Positions 51,354 through 58,220 of a stretch of 64,000 bases of DNA are shown one piece after another; positions within the stretch are counted from its first letter, which is position 1; each line of letters begins with the position of its first letter. A program made the translations under genes and the position numbers. The notes beneath the pieces were generated by a model. The model did no database searches and had not been told where the DNA came from. It was given only the letters and a program-made list of their open reading frames with translations. Origin of the DNA: Regnicoccus frigidus (GTDB lineage Bacteria > Cyanobacteriota > Cyanobacteriia > PCC-6307 > Cyanobiaceae); NCBI GenBank assembly GCA_025194985.1, contig JAOANE010000003.1:30032-94031 (forward strand), given 5' to 3'.

Positions 51354-52541
51354 TCAGAAGATCTCGGCTGGATCGGCGTCGGCCAGGCGGCGCATCGCCA
51401 TCGTGGCTGAGCCCATGCACATCACCAGAATCAGGCTGAACACCACCACCGCTCGGGTGGTGTTCATCTCGACCGGCAATTTGGTGGCGGCACGCACCAG
51501 GGCATAGAGCCCCTGGCCCACGCCATAGGCCGGCAGATAGCCGAGCATCGCCAGCAGCAGGCCTTCCCGGGCCACCACCCCCAGCAGGGAACGGAGCGGA
51601 TAACCCATCGCCATCAAGGTGGCGTACTCCGGCAGGTGGTCGCTGACGTCGCTGTAGAGGATCTGATAGACGATCACGCAGCCGACCACAAAGCCCATGC
51701 CAGCGCCAAGGGTGAAGATGAAACCGATCGCCGTGCTGCTGCGCCAGTAGTCCTTCTCGGCTTCTTCGAATTCGCTCTTGGTCAGCACCGACACGTCCTG
51801 GGGCAGCAGGGCCTGCAAGCGCGCCTGCACGGCGACCGGATCAGCCCCGGGGGTCACCCGGATCAGGCCCACCTCGATGCTCCCGGGCGGCGTGCCGGGC
51901 CTCAGGCGCAGAAAGGTTTCGCGGCTGGTGATCAGGTTGCCGTCGGCACCAAACGAGGGGCCCAGGCCCACCAGCCCGGCCACGCGCACCCGTTTGCCGT
52001 CCACCTCGGTTTCAACGGTGCGGCCTTCGCGGAACCACTCGCCCACCGGACCGAATTCCTCCCTTGACTGCTCATCGAAGAGAACCCGGCCCTGCTGGGT
52101 GAGCGCCTGGGCCTTGATCTTCAGCTCCGGGTCGAGAAACAGCGGATCGTTGGGCTCAAAGCCGATCGCCAGAATCGAGCGGGTGCTGCGGTTTTCTGGG
52201 TTGCGCCAGATCATCAGGTTCCAGTTCACCGGCGTGATCCCTGCCACCTCGGAATCGGCGAGGCTCTGCACCAGCCGCCGCCTCGGAAAGCCGGACATGC
52301 TGACCGAGCTGATCGTGCGCGGGCTGATCAGCACCAGATCGGCGTCGAACTCCTTGTGGATCGTGACGCTGGCATCGAACAGCCCGTCGCGGAAGCCCAG
52401 CTGCATGAACATCAAGATGCCGGCGAAGCTGATGCCCGCCAGCGCCACCGCCAGCCGCACCGGTTGGCGGGTGAGCAGCAGCCAGGCCAGCGGAATCGCC
52501 CGCGCCCCCCAGAGCCGGCCCCAACAGCCCCGCCCGCTCAC
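51354..52541 (-). CDS. devC: DevC-type ABC transporter permease
   Basis: 395 residues, one N-terminal TM and three C-terminal TM helices around a large periplasmic domain, as in DevC/MacB permeases: PVRLAVALAGISFAGILMFM, QLGFRDGLFDASVTIHKEFDADLVLI and, late, SDHLPEYATLMAMGYP with FFSLILVMCMGSATMA-like helix. It overlaps the devB stop by 4 bp (GTGA). Cargo unknown; no nearby glycolipid genes. Confidence 0.9.
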   Translation of the reverse strand: MSGRGCWGRLWGARAIPLAWLLLTRQPVRLAVALAGISFAGILMFMQLGFRDGLFDASVTIHKEFDADLVLISPRTISSVSMSGFPRRRLVQSLADSEVAGITPVNWNLMIWRNPENRSTRSILAIGFEPNDPLFLDPELKIKAQALTQQGRVLFDEQSREEFGPVGEWFREGRTVETEVDGKRVRVAGLVGLGPSFGADGNLITSRETFLRLRPGTPPGSIEVGLIRVTPGADPVAVQARLQALLPQDVSVLTKSEFEEAEKDYWRSSTAIGFIFTLGAGMGFVVGCVIVYQILYSDVSDHLPEYATLMAMGYPLRSLLGVVAREGLLLAMLGYLPAYGVGQGLYALVRAATKLPVEMNTTRAVVVFSLILVMCMGSATMAMRRLADADPAEIF

Positions 52542-53572
52542 GGCAGAAAACGGGTGATCGTTTTCATTCCCACCAGGTTGCGCACCCGGTTGGAATCCTC
52601 TGGATCGAGGCTCAGCCGCACTTCCACCACCCGGGCGTCGGCGTCGCCGGTGGGGTCGGTGGAGAGCACGTCCCGTTGCCGCACCTGGGGGCTGATGCGG
52701 ATCACCTTGGCGTTGAGGGTGCCGCTGAAACCGCCGTTCTCACTGGTGATTGTGGCCGGTTGACCCACCTGGATCCGGTTGATGTCACTTTCATAAACCT
52801 CAGCCACCGCTTCCATCCGGTCGCCGGCGCCGAGCTCAAGGATGCCGGCATCGCCGGGCCGTTCGCCGACCCTGGCCTGCAGCCGCAGCACGGTGCCGGC
52901 GATCGGGGCCGTCAGCACGGTGTTGACCAGATCGGCCTCCACCTTGACGAGCTCGTCGCGGGCTTCCCGCAGGCTTCCCTGCACTTCGATCAAGCGCAGC
53001 TCGCGGTTCTCCAGATCCGCCGCGGCCGTAGCGCCTGCCTTGGCCAACTGGCGATAGCGGTTGATGTCACGCTCGATCACCACCAACTGGCGGCTGAGGT
53101 TCTCAATGCGGCTGCGCAGCAACTGTTGTTCCGCCTGCAACGGAGGGCCGTTATCAAAGCGGGCCAGCAGCTGGCCGGGCACAACCCGATCGCCTTCCTG
53201 CACCAGCAACGCGGTGATCCGGGGACTGCCGCCGATGCCGGTGATCGGGGCGGCGAGCTTGCGCACATCTCCGGCTGGCTCAAGCCGGCCGAGGGCCGAA
53301 ACGGCTTCGGCTGGAACCACTGGTTTGGGCAGGGCCGCCTGCGCAGGCGGGGCCGATGGCTGGCCCTGCTTCCAGACCAGGGCCCCAGCGCCGCCGAGCA
53401 CGAGTAGCCCAACAAGAGCGATCAGCCAGCGACGCTGCCACCAGGCCCCAGGGACGGCGGCGGGCTCGGGTCGTCGAACAGGAGTTCCTCGATGTAACGG
53501 TTCGCCCAGGTTGGGTTGAACGCCTTCTCCAGAACCCGTCGTGTCTTGTCGTTGCGTTTCTGTTGCTGGCAA
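52538..53572 (-). CDS. devB: DevB-type HlyD-family membrane fusion protein
   Basis: 344 residues: N-terminal TM (WLIALVGLLVLGGAGALVWK), lipoyl/biotinyl halves (GRLEPAGDVRKLAAPITGIG, LVQEGDRVVPGQLLARFD and VLTAPIAGTVLRLQARVGE), a coiled coil and a beta-barrel with VYESDINRIQVGQPATIT. Links DevAC to TolC in the outer membrane. No ATG or GTG lies after the pcyA stop; the likely start is TTG at 53572, which gives a 151-bp overlap with pcyA. Confidence 0.85.
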   Translation of the reverse strand: MPATETQRQDTTGSGEGVQPNLGEPLHRGTPVRRPEPAAVPGAWWQRRWLIALVGLLVLGGAGALVWKQGQPSAPPAQAALPKPVVPAEAVSALGRLEPAGDVRKLAAPITGIGGSPRITALLVQEGDRVVPGQLLARFDNGPPLQAEQQLLRSRIENLSRQLVVIERDINRYRQLAKAGATAAADLENRELRLIEVQGSLREARDELVKVEADLVNTVLTAPIAGTVLRLQARVGERPGDAGILELGAGDRMEAVAEVYESDINRIQVGQPATITSENGGFSGTLNAKVIRISPQVRQRDVLSTDPTGDADARVVEVRLSLDPEDSNRVRNLVGMKTITRFLP

Positions 53573-54192
53573 TACGACAGCTGCCCGTGATAGCGATTCA
53601 GGCTAGCGGCGTGGTCTGGGGGCTGCTCGCTGCCTTCAATCACGGCCTTGCCGAGCACGGCCAGGAGCCCCTTGACCTCCTCGATGAACCAGCCCTCTTC
53701 GGCGGGGGTCACCGGCCGCACGAAGCGCACGAAAGGGGAAAAGATCGTGCCCCAGGCCGGCAGCTCGCGCGGCTGGCTGAACGGGTGGACCGGCAACGCC
53801 TCCAGGCCAGTGACGATGCCGGCAGGCAGGGTGGCACCGGTGGGCGAAAGATCGGCGATGGCGGCGGAGACACCGGCCGGGCCCGCGACGATGTCGGCAC
53901 CGAACACCGGTAGATCGAAGCGGGGATCCGGGAAAAACACGCAGTGAAGGATTTGCAGACCGGCACCGAGCCGGGCTGTTTCGAGGTGAAGTTTGCGCAG
54001 GCCCCGGCACTGCTTCAACTCGTTGCGGATGAACAACTTCTCGCCATCGAGGCTGCCGCTGATCGCTTCGAGGTCTGGAGCGATCGGCAGGGGAGCTAAC
54101 CCCGGCAGGCTGCTCCAGCTCTCGCGGATTTGGTCAGCCAGGGCATCCACCAAGGGGTGGATGCTTCCGGCGTGGGGAGCGGTTCTGGTCAC
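53422..54192 (-). CDS. pcyA: Phycocyanobilin:ferredoxin oxidoreductase
   Basis: Reduces biliverdin IXa to phycocyanobilin for phycobilisomes and phytochromes. 256 residues from the GTG at 54192. Family segments: LHCVFFPDPRFDLPVFGADIV, GVSAAIADLSPTG and LPAWGTIFSPFVRFVRP, then the C-terminal helix with YCQQQKRNDKTRRVLEKAF. Divergent from the M16 gene by only 36 bp, so promoters overlap coding sequence. The C-terminal 151 bp overlap the devB frame. Confidence 0.93.
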   Translation of the reverse strand: MTRTAPHAGSIHPLVDALADQIRESWSSLPGLAPLPIAPDLEAISGSLDGEKLFIRNELKQCRGLRKLHLETARLGAGLQILHCVFFPDPRFDLPVFGADIVAGPAGVSAAIADLSPTGATLPAGIVTGLEALPVHPFSQPRELPAWGTIFSPFVRFVRPVTPAEEGWFIEEVKGLLAVLGKAVIEGSEQPPDHAASLNRYHGQLSYCQQQKRNDKTRRVLEKAFNPTWANRYIEELLFDDPSPPPSLGPGGSVAG

Positions 54193-54228
54193 GAACGCTG
54201 CTTCAGCCAGCAGAATGCAGATCCTCCC

Positions 54229-55542
54229 ATGCCTGCAGGTTCTGCCTGCACAGTTCCCCACTTGCCGCTTCCAGCCGAATCGCCCGAGATCTTCCCGGCG
54301 CCCCACAGCTCCAACCTTGCCAACGGGGTGCGTGTGGTGAGCGTCGACCAGGAGCAGGCGCCGGTGGTCTGCCTGGATTTCTGGTGTGCGGCAGGAAGCC
54401 GCACCGAAACAGCTGAGGAGTCGGGGATCGCCCACTTCCTTGAGCACATGGTGTTCAAGGGAAGCGGCCAGCTCGCCGCCGGTGAATTCGATCGGCGCAT
54501 CGAGGCCCTCGGTGGCAGCAGCAACGCCGCCACCGGCTTCGACGATGTGCACTATCACGTGCTGATTCCACCGGAAGCGGCCCACGAAGCCCTCGACCTG
54601 CTGCTGGATCTGGTGCTTGATCCCCGCCTCCATGCCGACGACTTCGGCATGGAGAAGCAGGTGGTGCTGGAGGAATTGGCCCAGAGCGAAGACCAGCCTG
54701 AAGAGGTGGCGTTTCAGCGGCTGCTGGCCCTGGCCTGTCCCGGCCATCCCTATGGCCGTCCGATCCTCGGCGACCGCCAGGCCCTGCTCGACCATGACCC
54801 GCAACGGATGGCCCAGTTCCATCGGCGGCGCTACCGGGCCGAGAACTGCAGCCTGGCGATGGCCGGTGCGGTCGGGGCGCTGGAGCTGGAGCGCCATGTG
54901 GCCGCCAGTGCCTTGGTCACTCTGCCCGCCGCCAACGATCTGATCGAGGATCCGGGCGGTGCACCCTTTCCAAGCCTGCACCTGCAAAGCGGCCGCCACG
55001 ACCTGCGTCTACCACGGCTTGAGGCTGCCCGCCTGTTGATGGTCTGGGAGTTTCCGGCTGCAGCCGATCTCGACGCCATTGCCGGCGCCGACCTGCTCAC
55101 CACCCTGCTGGCTGAGGGCAAGCGCAGTCGGCTGGTGCAACGGCTGCGGGAAGACCTCAGGATCGTCGAGAGCATCGACCTGGATCTCAACGTGCTGGAG
55201 GCCGGCAGCCTGGCCATGCTCGAAGCCGTCTTTGAGGCGGAGCAGGCCGACCAGGTTGAAGCCGAGATCGCCAAGGTGCTGCGTGAGCTCGCCGATCAGC
55301 TCCCCACCGAGCAGGAACTGGAGCGCGCGCGGCGCCTGGTTTCCAACGGTTATCGCTTCGGCCTGGAATCGGCCTCCTCGGTGGCTGGCCTGACCGGCCA
55401 CCAGGGCCTCTGGGGGCGGCTGACTCCGCTGAACCATCCACTTGAGCTACTCGCCGGCTGGAGCGTGGAGCGGCTCAAGGAGCAGATGCTGCCGCGACTG
55501 GATCCCGACCTGGCCTGCCGTCTGCTTGTCTTGCCGGCATGA
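54229..55542 (+). CDS. M16 family peptidase, active subunit
   Basis: 437 residues. The inverted zinc motif HFLEH (in GIAHFLEHMVFKGSG) with a Glu downstream is complete, followed by GGSSNAATGFDDVHYHVLIP and MEKQVVLEELAQ. The N-terminal 33 codons of the open frame look non-homologous, so I used the ATG at 54229. With the next gene it makes an active/inactive M16 pair, as in bacterial PqqL-like or PreP-like heterodimers. Stop overlaps the next start (ATGA). Confidence 0.9.
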   Translation: MPAGSACTVPHLPLPAESPEIFPAPHSSNLANGVRVVSVDQEQAPVVCLDFWCAAGSRTETAEESGIAHFLEHMVFKGSGQLAAGEFDRRIEALGGSSNAATGFDDVHYHVLIPPEAAHEALDLLLDLVLDPRLHADDFGMEKQVVLEELAQSEDQPEEVAFQRLLALACPGHPYGRPILGDRQALLDHDPQRMAQFHRRRYRAENCSLAMAGAVGALELERHVAASALVTLPAANDLIEDPGGAPFPSLHLQSGRHDLRLPRLEAARLLMVWEFPAAADLDAIAGADLLTTLLAEGKRSRLVQRLREDLRIVESIDLDLNVLEAGSLAMLEAVFEAEQADQVEAEIAKVLRELADQLPTEQELERARRLVSNGYRFGLESASSVAGLTGHQGLWGRLTPLNHPLELLAGWSVERLKEQMLPRLDPDLACRLLVLPA

Positions 55543-56852
55543 GCCATGCCCCCACCCCCCGCTTGCCGGAGCCGGAGAGCTTCACGCTGAAAGGCGGCTG
55601 CCCGGTCTGGGTGATTCAAAGGCCCGGCCCGGCGATCGTGTCCGTCAAGCTCCTGATCCGGGGCGGCAGCTCTGGAGACCCCGCCGGACAACGGGGGCGC
55701 GCCCAGTTGCTGGCCGGACTGCTCAGCCGGGGCTGCGGTGACCTCAGTGGTGAGGCCCTGGCCGATCTGGTTGAAGGTCTGGGCGATGAGCTGCGCTGCG
55801 AGGCGTCGGAAGACGGCCTGCTGATCAGCCTCAAGTGCGCCAGTGCCGACAGCCCGGCCCTGCTGCCCCTGCTGCAGACGATGGTGCGCAACCCCTGGCT
55901 GGCCAACGACCAGATCAGCCTGGAGCGCCAGCTCAACCTCCAGGCCCTCAATCGCCAGCGGGAGGACCCCTTCCAGCAGGCCCATGATCTGCTGCGCCAC
56001 CAGCTCTATGGCGACGGTCCCTATGGCCATGACCCCCTCGGGGTGGACCAGGAATTGGCCGCCCTGGGGCGACCCCAGTTGCTGGAGGCCGCCGACCAAC
56101 TCGGCCGCCAGGGAGCGGTGCTGGTGATCGCCGGTCAGCCGCCAACCCAGCTGCGGGCCCTTCTCGAGCCCAGCGGAGATGGCTGGCCCACCACTGCTCC
56201 GGCGATGGCACCCGGGCCTGCCGGGCGCAGCGTCGCCTCCCTGGCCTGTGAGGCCCAGGACACCGAACAGTTGGTGCTGATGCTGGGAGCCGTCACGGTT
56301 CCGCTCGGCGATCCCCGCTCACTGGCCCTGCGCTTGCTCCAGTGCCATCTGGGCATCGGCATGTCGAGTCGCCTGTTCGTGTCCCTGCGCGAAGAGCAGG
56401 GCCTGGCCTACGACGTCGGCGTTCACCTGCCGGCGCGACGCGGCGGGGCCCCCTTTGTCTTCCATCTCTCCAGCTCGGCGGAGCGAGCCGCTGAAGCCAC
56501 CAGTCAGTTGCTGCAGGAATGGCAACGGCTGCTGGATCAACCGCTGAGCGACACGGAATGGCAGCTGGCTCTGGCCAAATACCGGGGTCTGGTCGCCGCG
56601 GGCCGTCAGACCTGCGGTCAGATTGCCGATCGCCAAGTTCTGGTGCTGGGTCACGGTCTGGAGTGGACGTACCCGGATGAGGCCAGTCGCCGCGCCGAGA
56701 AGCTGACCCCAGGCGATCTCTGGACCTGCGCCCGCAGCCTGCTGGCTGGGCCCAGCCTCAGTCTCTGTGGTCCAGCCGAGGCCCTCTCAGCCGCCGAGCG
56801 GGTCTGGTCTGCTCATCCGCTGAGCTCTTCGCTCTCGGCGACGCTGAGCTGA
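55539..56852 (+). CDS. M16 family peptidase-like, inactive subunit
   Basis: 437 residues, same fold as the upstream gene (SVKLLIRGGSSGDPAGQRGR, then LADLVEGLGDELRCEASEDGL), but the HxxEH motif is missing: RAQLLAGLLSRG stands in its place. It keeps the C-terminal R/Y segment of the fold, SSRLFVSLREEQGLAYDVGVH, used by partner subunits to shape the active site. Four-bp overlap with the active subunit. The end converges with sipA by 40 bp. Confidence 0.88.
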   Translation: MSHAPTPRLPEPESFTLKGGCPVWVIQRPGPAIVSVKLLIRGGSSGDPAGQRGRAQLLAGLLSRGCGDLSGEALADLVEGLGDELRCEASEDGLLISLKCASADSPALLPLLQTMVRNPWLANDQISLERQLNLQALNRQREDPFQQAHDLLRHQLYGDGPYGHDPLGVDQELAALGRPQLLEAADQLGRQGAVLVIAGQPPTQLRALLEPSGDGWPTTAPAMAPGPAGRSVASLACEAQDTEQLVLMLGAVTVPLGDPRSLALRLLQCHLGIGMSSRLFVSLREEQGLAYDVGVHLPARRGGAPFVFHLSSSAERAAEATSQLLQEWQRLLDQPLSDTEWQLALAKYRGLVAAGRQTCGQIADRQVLVLGHGLEWTYPDEASRRAEKLTPGDLWTCARSLLAGPSLSLCGPAEALSAAERVWSAHPLSSSLSATLS

Positions 56853-57070
56853 TCGGCCCGCAACAGGAAGGTGCCGCGGCGGAAGCGAACGGCCAGCTCG
56901 TTGCCCGACTTGAGGGCCGTCACCTGGCCCATCTCACCGACATCCACCAGGTCGGGAGGCCGCAGCATCGGCCTGGAATCGGCGGTTTTGAGGTAGTCGG
57001 GAGGCAGCTTCAAACGCACCCTGGCGCCGATGCTCAGGGGGGTGGGGTGCTCAAGATCCGCAGAAGCCAT
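56813..57070 (-). CDS. sipA: SipA-like regulator (DUF3148)
   Basis: 85 residues. GARVRLKLPPDYLKTADSRP followed by MLRPPDLVDVGEMG and FRRGTFLLRADQL is the DUF3148 pattern. In Synechococcus elongatus and Synechocystis, SipA binds the NblS/Hik33 sensor kinase and modulates light-stress gene control. Either ATG (57070 or 57073) may start it. Divergent from bioY with a 49-bp gap. Confidence 0.8.
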   Translation of the reverse strand: MASADLEHPTPLSIGARVRLKLPPDYLKTADSRPMLRPPDLVDVGEMGQVTALKSGNELAVRFRRGTFLLRADQLSVAESEELSG

Positions 57071-57089
57071 CATCAAAAACGCTCCGTGA

Positions 57090-57114
57090 CTCTCCACTAC
57101 AGCAGGATGGAGAG
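57090..57114. repeat. Inverted repeat in the sipA-bioY divergent gap
   Basis: CTCTCCA / TGGAGAG, 7 bp perfect with an 11-nt centre, lies just upstream of the bioY TTG start and overlaps a TACAGC that could be a -10 element. It could be an operator for bioY or sipA. Confidence 0.4.
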
Positions 57115-57119
57115 AACCA

Positions 57120-57707
57120 TTGTCTCTGCGTGTGCGGGCCTTAGCCAACTGGAGCGGCGCCGTTGTCGGATTGCTGCTGATCATCAGTGGAGGTCTGATT
57201 CAGACCTTCATTCCGCTGCCGGCCTCAGGGGGTGGCGTCATCTTTCAGGAATTGCCCGTCACCGCCCAGGTGCCAGCCCTGCTGCTCACTGCCCTGGTCT
57301 GCGGCCCACGGCCCGCCCTGCTGGCAGCGGTGGCCTACCTCAGCCTGGGGCTGCTGTTGATGCCGGTCTTTCAAAGCGGTGGCGGCCTGGCCTATCTGCT
57401 GGATCCAGGCTTCGGCTATCTGGCTGGCTTCGTTCCAGCGGGCTGGCTGACCGGCCGCCTCGCCCGCCAGGAGGGAATGGGCGATCTGTTGCGCCTGCTG
57501 GGGGCGGCACTGCTGGGCCTGCTGGTGATTCAGCTCTCTGGCATCGCCAACCTGCTGATCGGTGGGCTGGCCGGCCGCTGGGGTGACAGCCTGGGCGATC
57601 TGCTGATCGGCTACAGCCTCGGACCACTCCTGCCCCAGGCACTTCTCTGCTGTGCCGTGGCCGTGCTGGCGGTGCCATTGCGCAAACTCCTTCTGGTCGA
57701 ATCATGA
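57120..57707 (+). CDS. bioY: Biotin transporter BioY
   Basis: 195 residues, six TM helices, the S-component of an ECF-type biotin importer: FIPLPASGGGVIFQELPVTAQ-type turn (seen in parts), LLMPVFQSGGGLAYLLDPGF with GYLAGFVPAGWLTGRLA. No energising EcfAT genes lie nearby. The start is probably the TTG at 57120. Its stop begins a chain of overlapping mini-ORFs into lspA. Confidence 0.9.
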   Translation: MSLRVRALANWSGAVVGLLLIISGGLIQTFIPLPASGGGVIFQELPVTAQVPALLLTALVCGPRPALLAAVAYLSLGLLLMPVFQSGGGLAYLLDPGFGYLAGFVPAGWLTGRLARQEGMGDLLRLLGAALLGLLVIQLSGIANLLIGGLAGRWGDSLGDLLIGYSLGPLLPQALLCCAVAVLAVPLRKLLLVES

Positions 57708-57741
57708 AGCCAGCTATTCCCTGATGACAGCCATCCCCTAA
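57704..57741 (+). other. Two mini-ORFs linking bioY to lspA
   Basis: The bioY stop is overlapped by an ATG (ATGA) that opens MKPAIP-stop (57704-57724); its TGA overlaps a second ATG (TGATG) that opens MTAIP-stop (57724-57741); its TAA overlaps the lspA ATG (TAATG). The second mini-ORF copies the lspA start region (ATGACAGCC, CCCC). A relay of reinitiating ribosomes into lspA is possible. Confidence 0.65.
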
Positions 57742-58220
57742 TGACAGCCAGCCCCAACCGAGGCCGACGCATCGCCTGGCTGGCGGCCGTGGTCGTTGTG
57801 CTGCTCGATCAGCTCAGCAAGCTCTGGGCCGTGGACGCGCTCAGTGAGGCGGTCCCCAGAGCCTTCATCCCCGGGGTGTTGCGCCTGCGGTTGTTGTTCA
57901 ACACCGGCGCCGCCTTCAGCCTGTTCAGCCAGGCCACCGCCGTGCTGGGGCTGGTGAGCTTTGTGGTGGCGGTCGGCCTGGTGATCTGGATCCAACGCCA
58001 GAGTGCCCTGCGGCGCTGGCAGGCGCTGGGAGTGGGCTGCCTGCTGGGCGGCGCCCTGGGCAATGGCCTCGATCGCTGGCGGCTGGGCGGGGTGGTGGAT
58101 TTTCTCGATCTGGTGCCGATCCGGTTCCCGGTGTTCAACCTGGCCGATGTGGCCATCAACCTGGCGGTGCTCTTCCTGGCCCTCGATTTCTGGGAGGGCC
58201 AGCGCCGTGCTGGGCGTTGA
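57741..58220 (+). CDS. lspA: Lipoprotein signal peptidase
   Basis: Aspartyl protease that removes signal peptides of prolipoproteins. 159 residues, four TM helices with the family blocks LLDQLSKLW, FNTGAAFSLFS, GNGLDRWRLGGVVDFLDL and FNLADVAINLAVL; the Asp of GNGLDR and of FNLADV are the expected catalytic pair. Start fixed by the TAATG junction. The next gene's GTG lies within its 3' end (14-bp overlap). Confidence 0.95.
   Translation: MTASPNRGRRIAWLAAVVVVLLDQLSKLWAVDALSEAVPRAFIPGVLRLRLLFNTGAAFSLFSQATAVLGLVSFVVAVGLVIWIQRQSALRRWQALGVGCLLGGALGNGLDRWRLGGVVDFLDLVPIRFPVFNLADVAINLAVLFLALDFWEGQRRAGR

Noticed and set aside
50536..53572. Heterocyst glycolipid exporter
   Set aside because: DevBCA homology is clear, but nothing in the window suggests a filamentous or heterocyst-forming strain.
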